Notes: generated by a model from the sequence alone, not told the origin. A DNA stretch of 64,000 nucleotides from Halicephalobus mephisto (GCA_009193035.1 SWDT01000036.1:62001-126000); one strand, 5' to 3'. Counted from the first letter of the stretch, positions 39,832 through 52,716 are shown. Translations and numbers: made by a program.

Positions 39832-42800
39832 ATGATGATGAGGATTTTGTTGAAAAATTTTGCCAAAGATAATGGAAAAAGATTTTTTTCTATTAGACCA
39901 TTGATATTGCCGATTAAAAGAGTAAGTTTGAAAAATATCTAAAATAGTTTAGAATTTAAAAAAAATAGTTTTAAATTTGATGATTTTTGAATAATATGAA
40001 AATTTGAAGATTTTAGATATTGGATTTTTGAAATATGGATTTAGAAAATATTTTTTTTTAAATTAAAAATTTTATAAAATTTTAAAAATTAAAAAATTTT
40101 GAATTTGGATTTAAAAGTAAAATATTTTTAAATTTTAAAGTTATTTTTGGATTTTTTGAAATTAAACATTTTTATTTTTTTATTTTAAAAAAGAATTATG
40201 AAGAATTTTTACTTTTTTAAAATTAAACATTTTTAATTTTTTTATTTTAAAAATGAATTATTAAGAATTTTATTTTTTCTAGATTCCTCATGCCAAATAT
40301 GGAGGCCGTCATACTGTAACAGTTCTTCCCGGAGATGGCATCGGACCAGAAATGCTCCACCATGTCAAGCGGATCTTCGGATATGCTCATGTAAATTTTT
40401 TTTAAAACTTTTTAAAATTTAAAAATTTTAATTTTAGTTTTTTTTTAAATTTTAAAATTAAAATTAAAATTTTCTTTAAATTTTTAAATTTTACTTTTAT
40501 CTTAATTTTTTAATATTTTTCTTTTTATTTTTCTTTAATTTGATGGATAATCCTCTGCAGGTGCCCGTGGACTTCGAGGTGGTTGAGCTGGACTCCAGGG
40601 ATGTCTCGGACACGGCTCTGGACAACGCCATCATGGCTGTCCAGAGAAACGGCGTGGCTCTCAAGGGGAATATCGAGACGAAATTCGACAATCCTGATTC
40701 CAAATCTAGAAACGTGGAACTTAGAAGACGATTGGACCTTTTTGCCAATGTTCTTCATTGTGTCTCCATTCCTACTGTAAACTGCCGACATAGCGATCTC
40801 GATATTGTTCTTATTCGAGAAAACACAGAAGGAGAATATTCCGGATTAGAACACGAATCCGTCAAGGGCGTCGTTGAATCCATCAAGGTCAGTTGCCAAT
40901 TTCGGTCCATTCGGGAAGTGATCGATTAACTGTAGAAAGATGATATCTAGACGCGAGTTGAGTGCAACTGCGCTTTTTGGGTTTATTTGACTTCGTTTTT
41001 GGTCGGTTATCTGTGATTTTATTTATTTCCAAAATTAGACTTTTCTGAAATTTTCCAGAATTTAACGAAAATTCTTATTTTTAAAATTTTTATAAAATCT
41101 AATACAAATTTCTAAAATCTAATGAAAATTTCAAAATTTTTATAAAATCTAGTTGAAATTTCTGAAAATATTCAGAATCTAACGAAAATTTTGGAATTTT
41201 CTAAAATTGAGTAAAAATTTTGAATTTTTCTAAAATTAAGTAAAAATTTCGAATTTTTTAATCCCTCTAGAATCCAGTAGAAATTTCCAAAGTCTTCTTA
41301 GAACCTTCCAGAAAAAAAATTCAGAATTCTTTGAGAATTTTGGACAAATTTCTCCGAACTTCAAAATTCCGTAATTTTCTAGAAAATTCATGTCGAGACG
41401 ATTTCGTAAAAAAATTCATTTTTAATCTTTAATATTACAGTCATCGATTTTCTGATTATCAACAAAAATAAATTAAAAAAATTTGAAATTTGAAATTTTT
41501 GTTTTTAATTTCAAAATTTCTTGATTTTTTGTTTTTTTAGAATTTTTTATACTTTTTTTTATTTTTTGAAATTTTTTTGATTTTTTTGGATTTTTCTGAT
41601 TTTTAAAAAATTTTTGAATTTTTTCGATAATTAGAAATCGATGATTTTGTGACTTTAGAATATCCATGGAAGAAACGATTACTGTAGATTACGGTCTGTC
41701 CGACGATGATCCTAATTTTTTTCGATCAGATGTGATTTCTTTGATTAAAAAAATCCACCCTGATCTGACGGAATCCGACTCCATCAAGTTAGAGGTTGGC
41801 TTTATCCAAAATCCCCCCTTGAATCCTGATTCCAGAAGCCCAAATATGGATTAACTAACAAAACGTATTTCGTCATTTTCGATCGATTGCCTAAGGCAAC
41901 TTTGGTCCTCAGAATCGACGGCGAAAAAACGGACGAATATATTGATCGAAATTTCGAATTTTTTGCAGTTTCTTTAATTTCGAAAAATTCTCTCACAGCG
42001 AAAATTTTGTTGAAATTTAAAAACGGTATTATTTCTGAATTCGTTCCTGGAAAAGAACTTTCTTCGGAAGAAATAACGGATTACGGTATGTCGAAGAAGA
42101 TCGCTGTCCGGCTGGCGGCGCTTCACAAAATCCGGATCGACGAAATCCCGGAAATTTCCAGACGAGAGCCCTTTATTTTGGACAAGTTAAAACTCTACTA
42201 CAGTAAGATTCCCGAAAAATTCACAAAAAACGAAATTCAAAAAAAATTCGAAAATTATTTTAAATTTAAAAAAATCGAAAAAAATATTTTCGATTTATGT
42301 ACCGTAATCGAGGAAAAATGCCGAAAAATTTTCGCTTTGGGACACAACGATCTGGTTGTCGGAAATCTGCTCTACAGTAAGAAAGAAAAAAAAGTAAATT
42401 TTATCGATTTCGAATACGTCGATAAAAATTACAGACAAGCCGATATTGGAAATTTTTTTACTGGATCTTCGGAAATTTCGACATCTGCAAATTACGATTC
42501 TGTTTTTTCGCCTCAGGAAAAAAGAAATTTTGTTAAAAATTATTTAAATGAATTTGGGAATTTTCAAGAATCAGAAGTGGACATCTGGATGGAGGAAATT
42601 ACGGTATTCGAAGCAGCTGCTCATCTGCTCTGGAGCGTCTGGGCCCTCTTCCAGGCCGAACACAGTTCTCACGACTTCGATTTCATAGGATATGCCATCC
42701 ACAGACATAAAATCTTTGAAGTCAAATTCCAATATAAAAAAGATGATTAAAATTTAAAATAAAAAATCTAAAATAATTGAAATTAAAAAAATATTAAAAA

Positions 42801-43838
42801 TTTAAAATAATTAAAAATAAAAAATAATTAAAATAATTTTTAAAAAATTAATTAATTTCTAAAATATTAAAGTTATTTTTAAAAAATTAAAATTATTTTT
42901 AAAAAATTAAATAATTTCTAAAAAAATTAAAATTATTTTTAAAAAATTAATTAATTTTCTAGATTGTGACGCGTTCTAGCATCGAGCGGATCGCCAGATT
43001 TGCGTTCAATTACGCCGTCGCTAATAACCGTACTAAAATCACTGCTGTCCACAAAGCCAACATCCAGAAACTCGGAGATGGACTTTTCCTCAAAGTCTGC
43101 AAAGAAATGGCACAAAAAGAATATCCTCAAATCCAGTTTGAGTCCATGATTGTCGACAACGCTTCCGTAAGTTTTTTAAACAAAATCCAAATGGTCCTGA
43201 ATGGAAAAAGTGAAAAATAAACTTTCCCTTGAAGACCATAAAAACAAAAAATCTAAATGGTCCTGAATGAAAAAAATCTTCCTTTCAAGACCATAAAAAA
43301 CAATCCAATTGGTCCTGAATGGAAAAAGTAAAAAATAAACTTTCCTTTCAAGATCATAAAAACAAAAAATCCAAATGGTCCTGAATGGAAAGAGGAAAAA
43401 TAAAATTTTCATAATTTAGTTATTTTTAAAAATTAATTTTTCCAGATGCAACTTGTATCTCGTCCTCAACAATTCAACAATGGAGTAATGTTGATGCCAA
43501 ATCTCTACGGAAACATCATCTCCAACATTGCTTGTGGACTTGTTGGAGGTCCTGGTCTAGTGTCCGGAATGAACATTGGTGAAAAATACGCTGTTTTCGA
43601 AACAGGAACCAGAAATACAGGCACAAGTTTAGCAGGAAAAGATATCGCAAATCCCACTGCTTTCATCAGAGCAGCTATCGATATGCTCAGATATCTCGAA
43701 CACGACGATCACGCAGATAGGTTGTCTGATGCCCTTCTAAAAGCCCTAACAGTCCAACGTCTGCACACCGCCGACATCGGAGGAAATTCAAAAGCTTCTG
43801 AACTCGTCAACGGCGTCATCGAAAACCTCCGCGAGTAA
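39832..43838 (+). CDS. IDH3G: NAD-dependent isocitrate dehydrogenase gamma subunit, mitochondrial
   Basis: Exons 39832-39921, 40283-40390, 40561-40887, 42963-43166 and 43446-43838 (373 residues). It is part of the heteromeric TCA-cycle enzyme that oxidises isocitrate to 2-oxoglutarate. The first exon encodes a basic, hydrophobic presequence ([18 protein letters not shown]) fitting mitochondrial import. Motifs: [45 protein letters not shown] [32 protein letters not shown] and [23 protein letters not shown], where catalytic alpha subunits have YGDI, points to the regulatory gamma class. ATG 39832, 39835 and 39838 are alternative starts. Intron 3 (2075 bp) contains a complete second gene; intron 4 holds a hairpin repeat. 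Confidence 0.95.
41666..42750 (+). CDS. Choline/ethanolamine kinase family protein, probably ethanolamine kinase
   Basis: Exons 41666-41794 and 41836-42750 (347 residues), split by a 41-bp intron. It catalyses the first step of CDP-ethanolamine or CDP-choline synthesis. Motifs: [13 protein letters not shown] and [20 protein letters not shown] (the GxTNK and RIYGxxTxxxxDRxxE blocks typical of ethanolamine kinases), the catalytic [12 protein letters not shown] (Brenner HxDxxxxN motif) and [21 protein letters not shown] (family DYEYxxxNYxxFDIGN). The gene sits on the same strand wholly inside intron 3 of IDH3G. A CTTTAG acceptor lies 7 bases before the ATG, so it may be expressed by trans-splicing from the host transcript or from its own promoter. 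Choline kinase is less likely. Confidence 0.87.
43175..43410. repeat. Hairpin array in IDH3G intron 4
   Basis: ATGGTCCTGAATGGAAA recurs about every 65 bp (four arms), each of the first three followed by TTTCCCTTGAAGACCAT or a near variant, which pairs with about 14 of 17 bases matched. The arms resemble those in G-alpha-s intron 1 (GGTCCTGAGTGG). Confidence 0.75.
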
Positions 43839-43931
43839 ATTAGGAAACTAAAGTACTTAGTTACAACCCATTTATAAACTTCACAGTAATTTAACCCTGT
43901 CCAGTAAAACAGAAATAAATATCTCCAATTA

Positions 43932-46900
43932 TTATGAAATAGAAAGTTCAGCAAATTCTCTGGCAATTTTCACAGCTTCCTCAAGCTTATCGATCCTATC
44001 ACCATTAGCCTGAGCTTGGACATCTTTGCCGCCTCCACGACCACCAATAATTTCACAAACTTTGTTAATCCAATCAGGAGCTTTGAATCCATTGCTAGCA
44101 AGCGATTTGTCAACTTTAGCAAGGATAGCTACTTTTCCAATGTCCTCATTGACAGAAAGGGCCATTAAGGCTTGAGCTTTTGTGATTTGTTTCAAAGCAG
44201 CATCAAGAGCCTTACCATCAGCACCAGGAGAAAAGACATGAACTACAACTTTCTTGTCTCCATTTTCTTGATCAAGTTTCTTAGCTTCTTCAACAATTTG
44301 CTTCTGAACAGCAGATTTAGCTTCCTTTGCATAAGTATCCAACAACTTCTGAGCAGATTTCGCAAGTTCTCTAATACTTTCCTTCCTCCAATAAGGTAAG
44401 GTCATTGGATTGAGATCAGCAATGAATGCATTCAATTCTTTCACAGTTTTTTGATATCTAGCTTTATCCTTGAAAATTTCAGGATCCTTCTGAATTCTAT
44501 CATAAAGTTCCTTCATAATAGCTTCCTGTTTATTAGCATCTCTAAGAAGTCTTTCAGCTCCAGGACCAGTATAAGCAACAATTCGACGAATTCCTTTAGC
44601 AATAGCTTCTTCAGATGAAATAACAAGTTTCCCAATATGACCAACATTCTTCAAATGAGTTCCACCACAAAATTCAACAGAAGTAGACAATCCAAGGTCA
44701 GATTTAGGACTCTCAAGAAGTTTCTCAACCGGGATTCCAACACAAACAACTCTAACCGGATCCGGATAAGCTTCATCGAAAACAGCACGAAGACCATTAA
44801 TGTCTTTCGCTTCAGCAAGTTTACATTCTCTAGCATATACAGGATTATGAGTGTCAATTAACTTTTGGGCAATGTCCTCAACATCCTTAATTTGTTGAGT
44901 CGTCAAAGCTCCTTTAGCAGTGAAATCAAAGCGCATCTTATCAGGAAGAACAATGGATCCCTTCTGGTCGACTTCATTCAAAATTCTCATCAGAGAGTAA
45001 TTGAGAACATGAGTTCCAGTGTGGTTCTTCATAATCAATTTACGTCTAGGTTCATCGAACTCTTGATAAACTTCATCACCAATCTTGAAGTCTCCTTCTG
45101 CAGATCCAGCAAAAATGATGTAACCACCACGAACTTGAGTATTAGTCACATTGAATTGAGTATCTTCTCCGACTTTCGAGAAATAACCAGTGTCATAGAC
45201 TTGTCCACCTTGTTCAGCATAGAAACAAGTCTTATCTAAAATCAAAGCACCTTCTTCTCCAGTTCCTAGGCAATCCACAAACTGCCCATCTTTTCTAATC
45301 GCCAGAATCTTGCCATTTGTCTTTTCAAAATCTAAAAATCCAAATTAAAAGTAGTTTCCATCGTTAAAAACTTACGATAATCAGCTTCCAACCCTTTTTT
45401 ATCTTCATCAGCAGTATATTTGTACTTTGGAGAATCATCCGTAGTTGGAACATTCTTCCCTTGAAGTTCAGCAATAGCATGAACATTCAAATCAACTGTA
45501 TCCCTAATCTTGTCCGTTTTAGCGGAAGACAGTTCAACAGCCTTCTTTCTGCATTCTTCATAGCTATCCAAATCAACATAGAGACCATGTTCTTCAGCCA
45601 TCAATTGAGTCAAGTCAACGGGGAATCCATAAGTATCGTACAATCTCCAAGCAATATCACCAGGGAACTTCTTTTCAGTTTCTGGAAGACCCTTGACTGC
45701 TTTCTGGAACAACATACGTCCACGAGAGAGAGTCTTCAAGAACTGAGTTTCTTCATCATTGATAATGTCTTGAGTGGTTTCTGGGTCTTTCCTCAATTCA
45801 GGGAAAGTTCCTCCAAGCAATTCAATAATAACAGGAACGAGAGAAGCAAAGAAACCAGGCTTGGCGTTGAGCTTCTCGGTCGCATAACGGACCCCACGAC
45901 GGAGAATTCTCCGAAGAACATAACCTCTTCCAGTGCTGTCCGGTCTTCCTCCATCAGCCAGAGCAATAGTTAGGGTACGGATGTGATCTCCGACAACTCG
46001 GTAAGCCATGTCAACTCCATCGACATCCTCAGCTCCGACTTTCCCGGTATATGGACGAATTCCTGTTCCTTTCTGAATCGCATCGAAGATAGGAGTAAAG
46101 AAGTCGGTGTCGTAATTGGAGACTTTGTTTTGGATAACGGCAACCAATCGTTCCAAACCAAGACCACAATCGATGTGCTTCTTTGGGAGAGGTCTAAGAA
46201 CACCGCCTTCTTCTCTGCAAACTTGGTTTTACGGAGCTTTATATAAACGGATTTTTACCTGTTGAACTGCATAAAGACCAAGTTCCAAATTTCAACAACC
46301 ATCGGATCGTCGGCGTTGACTAAACTAGAGGCATCTCTACCTCCAATTCTGTCGTAATGGATCTCGGAACAGGGTCCACAGGGTCCGATGTCACCCATTT
46401 CCCAAAAGTTGTCCTTCATCCCGAACGGCAGAATTCTATTGGATGGAAGTCCAATGTCCAGCCAGATCTGGCGACATTCCTCATCGGCTGGCAATCCACT
46501 GGCCTCATCTCCTCCGAAATAAGAAACATAAAGTCTATCAGCGTTAATCCCAAGTTCCTTCGTCAAGTACTCCCAGGCCCAATTGCAGACCTCCTTCTTG
46601 AAGTAATCTCCGAAAGACCAGTTTCCAAGCATCTCGAAGAATGTATGATGGTAGACATCCTTTCCAACATCGTCCAGATCGTTGTGTTTTCCACCAGCAC
46701 GGATACACTTCTGGGAATTGACAGCACGAGAAAGCTTCGCCAAGTCGCTAGTCGGATCAATGACTCCTTGGAAGATGGGTTTGAACTGGAATTTCCCATA
46801 TATCAAAATTAACCAAAAACAATTGTTTCAAAACAACAACCAACCTGATTCATTCCAGCATTAGTAAAGAGAAGAGTTGGATCATCGTGAGGGATGGTGG

Positions 46901-46988
46901 AAGAGGAATGGACGTAGACGTGTTCCTTCTTGTCCTTGAAAAAGTTGATGAATGACGAACGGACTTCGTTTCCACTTAGAAACTTCAT
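43932..46988 (-). CDS. aars-2: Alanyl-tRNA synthetase, cytosolic type
   Basis: Exons 46988-46845, 46785-46259, 46214-45376 and 45331-43932 (969 residues; human cytosolic 968). It charges tRNA-Ala. The class II core is visible ([65 protein letters not shown]), the editing domain has HTGTHVLN and [12 protein letters not shown] (metal ligands HxxxH and CxxxH intact), and the C-Ala domain has [17 protein letters not shown]. The start at 46988 is chosen for agreement with the family N terminus ([17 protein letters not shown]). A TTTGTTTCAG acceptor lies about 28 bp upstream. It converges on IDH3G, with 93 bp between stops. Confidence 0.98.
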
Positions 46989-47277
46989 TGTCGGATTCAG
47001 TACCCTAACAGGTCTGAAACAAAAAGAATTAATGAGGATTCGAACGAAAAAGGAGGATCTATGAGTATTTTTGGGAACGAAAAAGAATGATGCAAACTTG
47101 TGCAAAAAAGTCCCGATTTTCGCGACGAGAAAAAACGCAAAAGTACAAGTTCGACAAACCTGATATATATCCTTTAATTTTATTATAAAACAAATATAAA
47201 TTACGAAATTCACTAATACAATTCTAAACAAAAGTGAAAATTCTATAAATATTAAGCAAGTAATAAAAATTAATACT
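46989..47277. promoter_or_regulatory. Intergenic region between AlaRS and a candidate membrane-protein gene
   Basis: 289 bp between divergent start codons. No motif beyond the inferred AlaRS acceptor is seen. Confidence 0.4.
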
Positions 47278-47905
47278 ATGATAAAGATTCAAAGCGGTTA
47301 CGAGTCCTACAACGAAAATCTTCTGGAATTTCAATTCGATTTTCAAATTTGTTTCTTTAAAATCCTAAACTTTCTTTTTTCTAAGTTAGTTTGTACGTTA
47401 TTTGTTGTCGAAATCTACTTTCTATGTTCCTTGACTGGTTCTAACGTTCTCAACACGATCGTCAATGTTAATTGTAATTTTGGTAAGTTTTGTCGCCTAA
47501 AATTAAAATATAACATCAGAATTAATTTCAGCTTACTCCATACTTCCTGAAGACATCTATTTCAAGTCCAGTTTACTTGTTGGGATTCTAATTGTCATGG
47601 TTGCCTTCTACTTCCACATTTATAGCAGTAAGTAATCTGAGTAATATTTTTATAACAATTGCGATCAATTGTTGTGATTCAATTTTGATTTTCTTGCATT
47701 TGATTTCTTAATTGCATTCATGGGTTTTTACCCAGATGTACCATTGCACGATTTCAAGGAAAATTCTGATTTATTTTTTATTTTTGAAAGCAAAGCATCA
47801 CGAACGTTTTCATCAACCCTAATTCTCCGTCATGGTCATCTCTGGGGCAAACTCCAAAGCACGACTGTCCTGTCGGCACTTGTGGAAAGAAAAGTAAAAT
47901 CTTGA
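47278..47905 (+). CDS. Candidate small multi-pass membrane protein
   Basis: Exon 47278-47482 ends at a GTAAGTTTTG donor; the next starts at 47532 after TAATTTCAG. Two endings are possible: stop TAA at 47633-47635 (102 residues), or a GTAAGTAATC donor after 47627 joined to 47736-47905 (156 residues, phase agrees). Hydrophobic stretches ([39 protein letters not shown]) suggest at least two membrane segments, separated by a polar loop ([20 protein letters not shown]). The longer form would overlap the last 70 bp of WDR47 on the other strand. No family recognised. Confidence 0.42.
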
Positions 47906-50900
47906 GGATGCCATCGACACTGGATAATCTTATCGTTATGTTCAGCCACAGGTAAGTACATCAACGGACTCGTCAAGTCTCCCCTCATGTCCGTTATGAC
48001 GATTCTCCTATCATACGACCCACTGAGGAGGTAATAAGCTGCATTAGAAAACCGAACTGTTCTGACTTCATCTCCATGTGGACGGAATGTCTGAATCACC
48101 CTCCCTCCAGTGACATCGTAAAGCATGACAGAAGCGTCTTCGTGACCACTGACGAGGAGTTTTCCAGACGGATCGACGCAAACCGAAGTCACCGGGGCAT
48201 CTGAAATGTTCATTTTCAAACCAAGGTGAAAAGGTATGACTTTATTGTTAAAAATCTAGAATTTTAATTAGGGGATGCATTTCAGGAAGTAAACTACTGG
48301 CGAATTTTTGATTTCAGTGTATATTTCTCAAAATCCATGTTTTAAAAAACTCACTTTATATTTCGACATTACCCCAGGGTAGGAATTTGCAAAAGTGAAT
48401 TTTAAAGAATTTGTTAGAATTGACTTTTTACATAATCGGTCTGTTTTAATCTTCCATAAAATCCTCAGTTATCCCTAGGTACACCAATTGATGACCTATG
48501 TTTTTAATTTTTACTACGAAATGAACTTACTAGTTGTTCTTGGATTCGGCATGATGACATTGACTGCATTTGCCGCTCTGAGATCCCAGAACCTTATCGA
48601 TTTGTCTTGGGAGCAACTCGCGAAGGAACACCCTCCCCAGCTGTACAACCCTAGGATTGGAGCCGTATGTCCTGTAAGTTCCTTAAACGTCTGACCCGTA
48701 GTACAATCAGTCAAGCAAATATGGCAGTTTCCAGCACCTCCAGAAACCAGAACTGGAGCCCTACTCATAGCATCGTCCATGAAAATCAATTCTCTCACTG
48801 TCCCATCGTGCATCGACAACTCCAACTCTGCTCCGATTTTGCATTCTTCTGAGTTAAACGACATAAGCCTGAGGGTCTTGTCGTTTGACCCTGTGGCTAT
48901 CATGTCTCCTGCAGGTGAGAATCCACAACAATACACCGATCCTCTATGTTGTTTCGGTCTCGAGAGGGAGACTTCAGGAGCAAAAGGTAATTGTCTAGCC
49001 ATCGAAGCCGCTCTTCTTATATCAGGATACTTGCAGATTAATAATTGTTTCGAATTCGTTCCTACAGCGAAATACCGACCAGATGGATGGAAAGCAACAG
49101 CTCTGATTGCCTGAGTGTCTTCATATCGACAAAGAGGAATGAACTGAACTGGCAAAGGATTCACAGGCGGTTGATGGGATATCACAGGCTGGGGTGGGGG
49201 CATCGGCGGGTGATTATAGACCCCCATCATGGACTGGGGTCTCGACATAGAGTCGTAAGGGTTCATTGACGGAGCAGCTGGCATGATAGTTGAAGCAGGT
49301 CTATTTTGCATCATCATATATGGATCCGTCATGGGAGGCATCATGCCATCGTACGAAGGAGGTCTAGGCATTGCTGAAGGGATGTTTGTCCTTTGACGAA
49401 CAGAAAATTCTTGAAATAATCTCGATTTCGTCATTGGGTTATCAAATGGGGTTTCCGCCGTTGGGGTACTTAACTCAGGGACCGGAGGAAGGGGGTTCAC
49501 TTTCTGGCCTTGTGACCTCCTTGTGATGTTTTCCAGTTCCCTTCTGGAGTCATTCATGGGTCCAACACTCAAAGTCATCGCTCCAGTAGCTGCAGGTCTG
49601 CTGGTTTTCGTTAATTCTGAATTTTCAAACATGTTTGAAATAATCTGGCTTTGTTGCATTGCCGCTTCTCCCGGAATTTGACTTTGAATAGAAAATCCGA
49701 CATCCGGCATCATGGATTGACTCAGTGGATGAGCAATTTTCTCCCTTCTGGATTTAGACATTATGCTCGCTTCCATTGCGAAACTTGAACTCATCGGAGG
49801 GAGGATCAATGATTGAGTCATTTTCTGAGCACATTTCAATCTGCTTACTGGAACGAGGTTATGGGGAAACTGGCCCCCTGGCTTCACTGGAGTCTGGAGG
49901 ATGTGTTCTGTCCATTGGGCTTCAAGTTTCGGTTTTTTGAGTCCTTCAACTTTGAAATCCAGTGTTTTCTGTTGGAAAGGCATGGTGAATTGGGCTCTTT
50001 CGACAACTTCAAGCCAGGAAACAAGCGAAAGATCATTTCCAGAAAGTTTAGCTCGATTCGCGAGGACTTTGGTGAACTGTGGACCGGCTTCACAGGCTGG
50101 AAAGAATATAGAAAGTTGATATATGAAAACCATACTATTGTGAAAATTAAAAAGGACAATTACTGCGAAATTGTCTCGAAGCAAATTTCTAGAAGTGTTC
50201 GGAGACTAAACTACTCCACGTGGTAATTTTATTTTTGTGATGTTTATTTCGTAATCTTACAGGATTACGTCTTTAATCATATGAGCCTTTTTACGAAACT
50301 GTCTCGAGACGAATTTCTAGCAACTAAACTGGCCTGAAATTTTATTTTTGCGCGATAGTGATTTCGTAATTTACTTTTTAGAACTATATTCTAAATAAAT
50401 TTCGAAAGTTCTAAATTAGGGCTACATGAGGTACAAAACCTTCTATTTTTGATGGTTAAATATTATATACGAAATTACTAACAGATGTCTGAAAAACCAG
50501 AATTATTCCTGTAATGGTCTCCTGAAAGTAGGTTGTTTTGTTTGTATTGAGACAGAAACTACGAGAGAGGACCTGAAGAGATAGCCTGAATATCAGGGAA
50601 CGTGGGATACTGTAGGACATGAGTGGGACTTTCGGGTGTATTGTGTGTGGATATGTGGATTATTATCCGTCTTATTGTTCTAGTAAATCTTACTGTAATA
50701 CGTCTGTTTCTTATCCTAACAGTTTGCAATAGAAAAATCACCTTTTTTGTTTCCCAAAGCTTGGGCTTGGCAGAAATCGATGCAAGCTTCGTAGAATATC
50801 CCTTTCGTGATCAGCTGGACCAGTCTTTCGTTCACGGCGTGGTCTTGCTCTGGTTTCGACGTCAGATCTGGCAGTAAATTCTTCACAAGAGGATAAACCT

Positions 50901-52357
50901 TGTGGAAACACTCCACTCTGGCAGACGACGGATTCCAATGTTTGAAATCGGCGTGATCCGAGAGTTTCGGCAAAGTCAGCAAAGCACACAGTTGCCGGTA
51001 GTCTTCTGGAGTAGGACAGATGTGTTCCAAATCCTTGAGACATTCCACGATTTCCTCCACAGCGAAATCATTGTCTTGCATAGGCCCGGGTTCTTGTTTG
51101 ATACAAAGAAGTTCGAAATATTTAAACTTGGTTACCAAATAACGGAAACTCCGAAAATCGAATTCTTGGACTTCCTTGAGGGGATCCACGAAATCCAGAA
51201 CGTTGTCCCACTGTCCGTCAAGGATGAGTTGACGAAGAAACAAAATGTCATCGCTGAATTCGCCGTTGATTAGACCAGTCTCTCGCTCGAGAGATAACTG
51301 AAAAAAAAAAACAAATTTTATATGAAGTTTTAAAAAACGCAATTAGTTTATAAAAATGTTTGGAATTTTAAAAGTAATATTACAAGTTCTGGAGAAAATG
51401 GAAAAAGTACAGAACAATGACATGTCGTTAATAAAAAATATATGAATTTCGTATATATCGGTGAATTTGTGGCATAGGATAGTGACTATCGTTGACAAAA
51501 GTACATGTGGAATTCCCTTATATCAGTTGATTTCGATAACATAGAACAGTGACGTATTGTTAAGAAACATACAATAATATCATTACCAGTAAATTTCAGC
51601 GGTATAGGAGAGTACAATATCGTCAATAAAAATATAAAGAGACTGTTCTATACCGATCGATTTCGACTTTATGGGACAATGCCGTACTGTCAATGAAAGA
51701 CATGAGTCTTTATAACAACTAACTTCAAAAATATAGGGAAATACAATATCGTCGATAAAAATATACACGAGATTGTTCTATACCGGTTGATTTCGACTTT
51801 ATGGGACAATGCCGTACTGTCAATAAAAGACATGAGTCTTTATAACAACTAACTTCAAAAATATAAGGAAATACAATATCGTCGGTAAAAATATACAAGA
51901 GATTGTTTTATATCGATTGATTTCGATCCTATGGATAGTGCCGTATTGTCAATAAGGCATACAACACTATCCTATATCGGTAAATTTCATCATAGATACT
52001 ATTTTATTATTAACGAAGATACATGCGAAATTGGCCTATACTGACTGATTTGGGAGATATAGGATAGAATCAAGTCACTCCTGAAACACCGTACGAGAGT
52101 GTCCTATGCCGACAACTTTCGACGATATAAGCCCATCCTATACTGTTTCTATTTCCCCTGGATTCTGTAAAATTACTTCAAATAACCTCGAAGTACATTT
52201 TAAACAGCAATTGAAGCGTTTTGTGTGGAAATTGATATATGAAAAAAAATTAAAATTCACAAACCTGCGTGATGTGGAGTCCTCTGATTTCTAAGTACTC
52301 TAGTATCGTCTTCAGTATATCCTTTTCGGACAAGACGAAAGGAACCGAAGAAACCAT
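47836..52357 (-). CDS. wdr-47: WDR47 (nemitin) homologue: LisH-CTLH-WD40 protein
   Basis: Exons 52357-52265, 51297-50742, 50096-48531 and 48200-47836 (859 residues; human about 920). WDR47 is a microtubule-associated scaffold of neurons and cilia. The first 31-codon exon plus exon 2 form LisH (EKDILKTILEYLEIRGLHIT then LSLERETGLINGEFSDDILF) and CTLH (RQLILDGQWDNVLDFVDPL); a long Met/Pro/Ser-rich linker follows, then WD40 repeats ([95 protein letters not shown]). The final WSLPQR ends in the last repeat. Intron 1 holds a 130-bp tandem array and intron 2 holds one copy of the 155-bp element. Confidence 0.93.
50170..50425 (+). repeat. Dispersed intronic repeat (GATAGTGATTTCGTAA family)
   Basis: Two tandem degenerate copies: CGAAATTGTCTCGAAGCAAA...TTTATTTCGTAATC and CGAAACTGTCTCGAGACGAA...GCGCGATAGTGATTTCGTAA. 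Relatives occur at about 28460-28540 (minus), 29885-29965 (plus) and 56520-56620 (minus), all inside introns. Confidence 0.6.
50569..50722 (+). repeat. 155-bp dispersed element, copy 3
   Basis: Begins GGACCTGAAGAGATAGCC and ends TATCCTAACAG, lying in WDR47 intron 2 on the opposite strand to the gene, only 19 bp from its donor. It aligns best with copies 1 and 2 over the first 75 bp. Confidence 0.65.
51420..52140. repeat. 130-bp tandem array in WDR47 intron 1
   Basis: TATGGGACAATGCCGTACTG marks lie at 51671 and 51801, with a diverged copy (TATGGATAGTGCCGTATTG) at 51930, period 130 bp. Weaker copies extend to both sides. Units include AACTTCAAAAATATA and AATACAATATCGTCGATAAAA. Confidence 0.75.
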
Positions 52358-52716
52358 TTTCAATCATTGAAACATTTGGAAATATGTGGAACTGGCCGAG
52401 AAGGGCATTTCTAAGCTCTCGAAAATGCATGAGCCGAAACGGCAGCTGCCTTGTAGACAAACCGGGCCTCAATAAGGCAAGTCTGTCCGCACGAGGTCAC
52501 CCGCGGAATTTCTTGCTGCCAGTTTCCGGTCCTTTCTGGATGTATCTGAAAATGGAAAGACGGGTCGATTGTCAATTGAATTGGAATGACTGGTGTCCTT
52601 CAAAACTGTTTTCCGTAATTCGAGAATGGTCACGATGACGGACAGTTTTATTTGTTCTTCATTAGGAATTTGTGAAATCGATCCAAATTCAGCAATTTTT
52701 TATTTTTAATTAAAAA

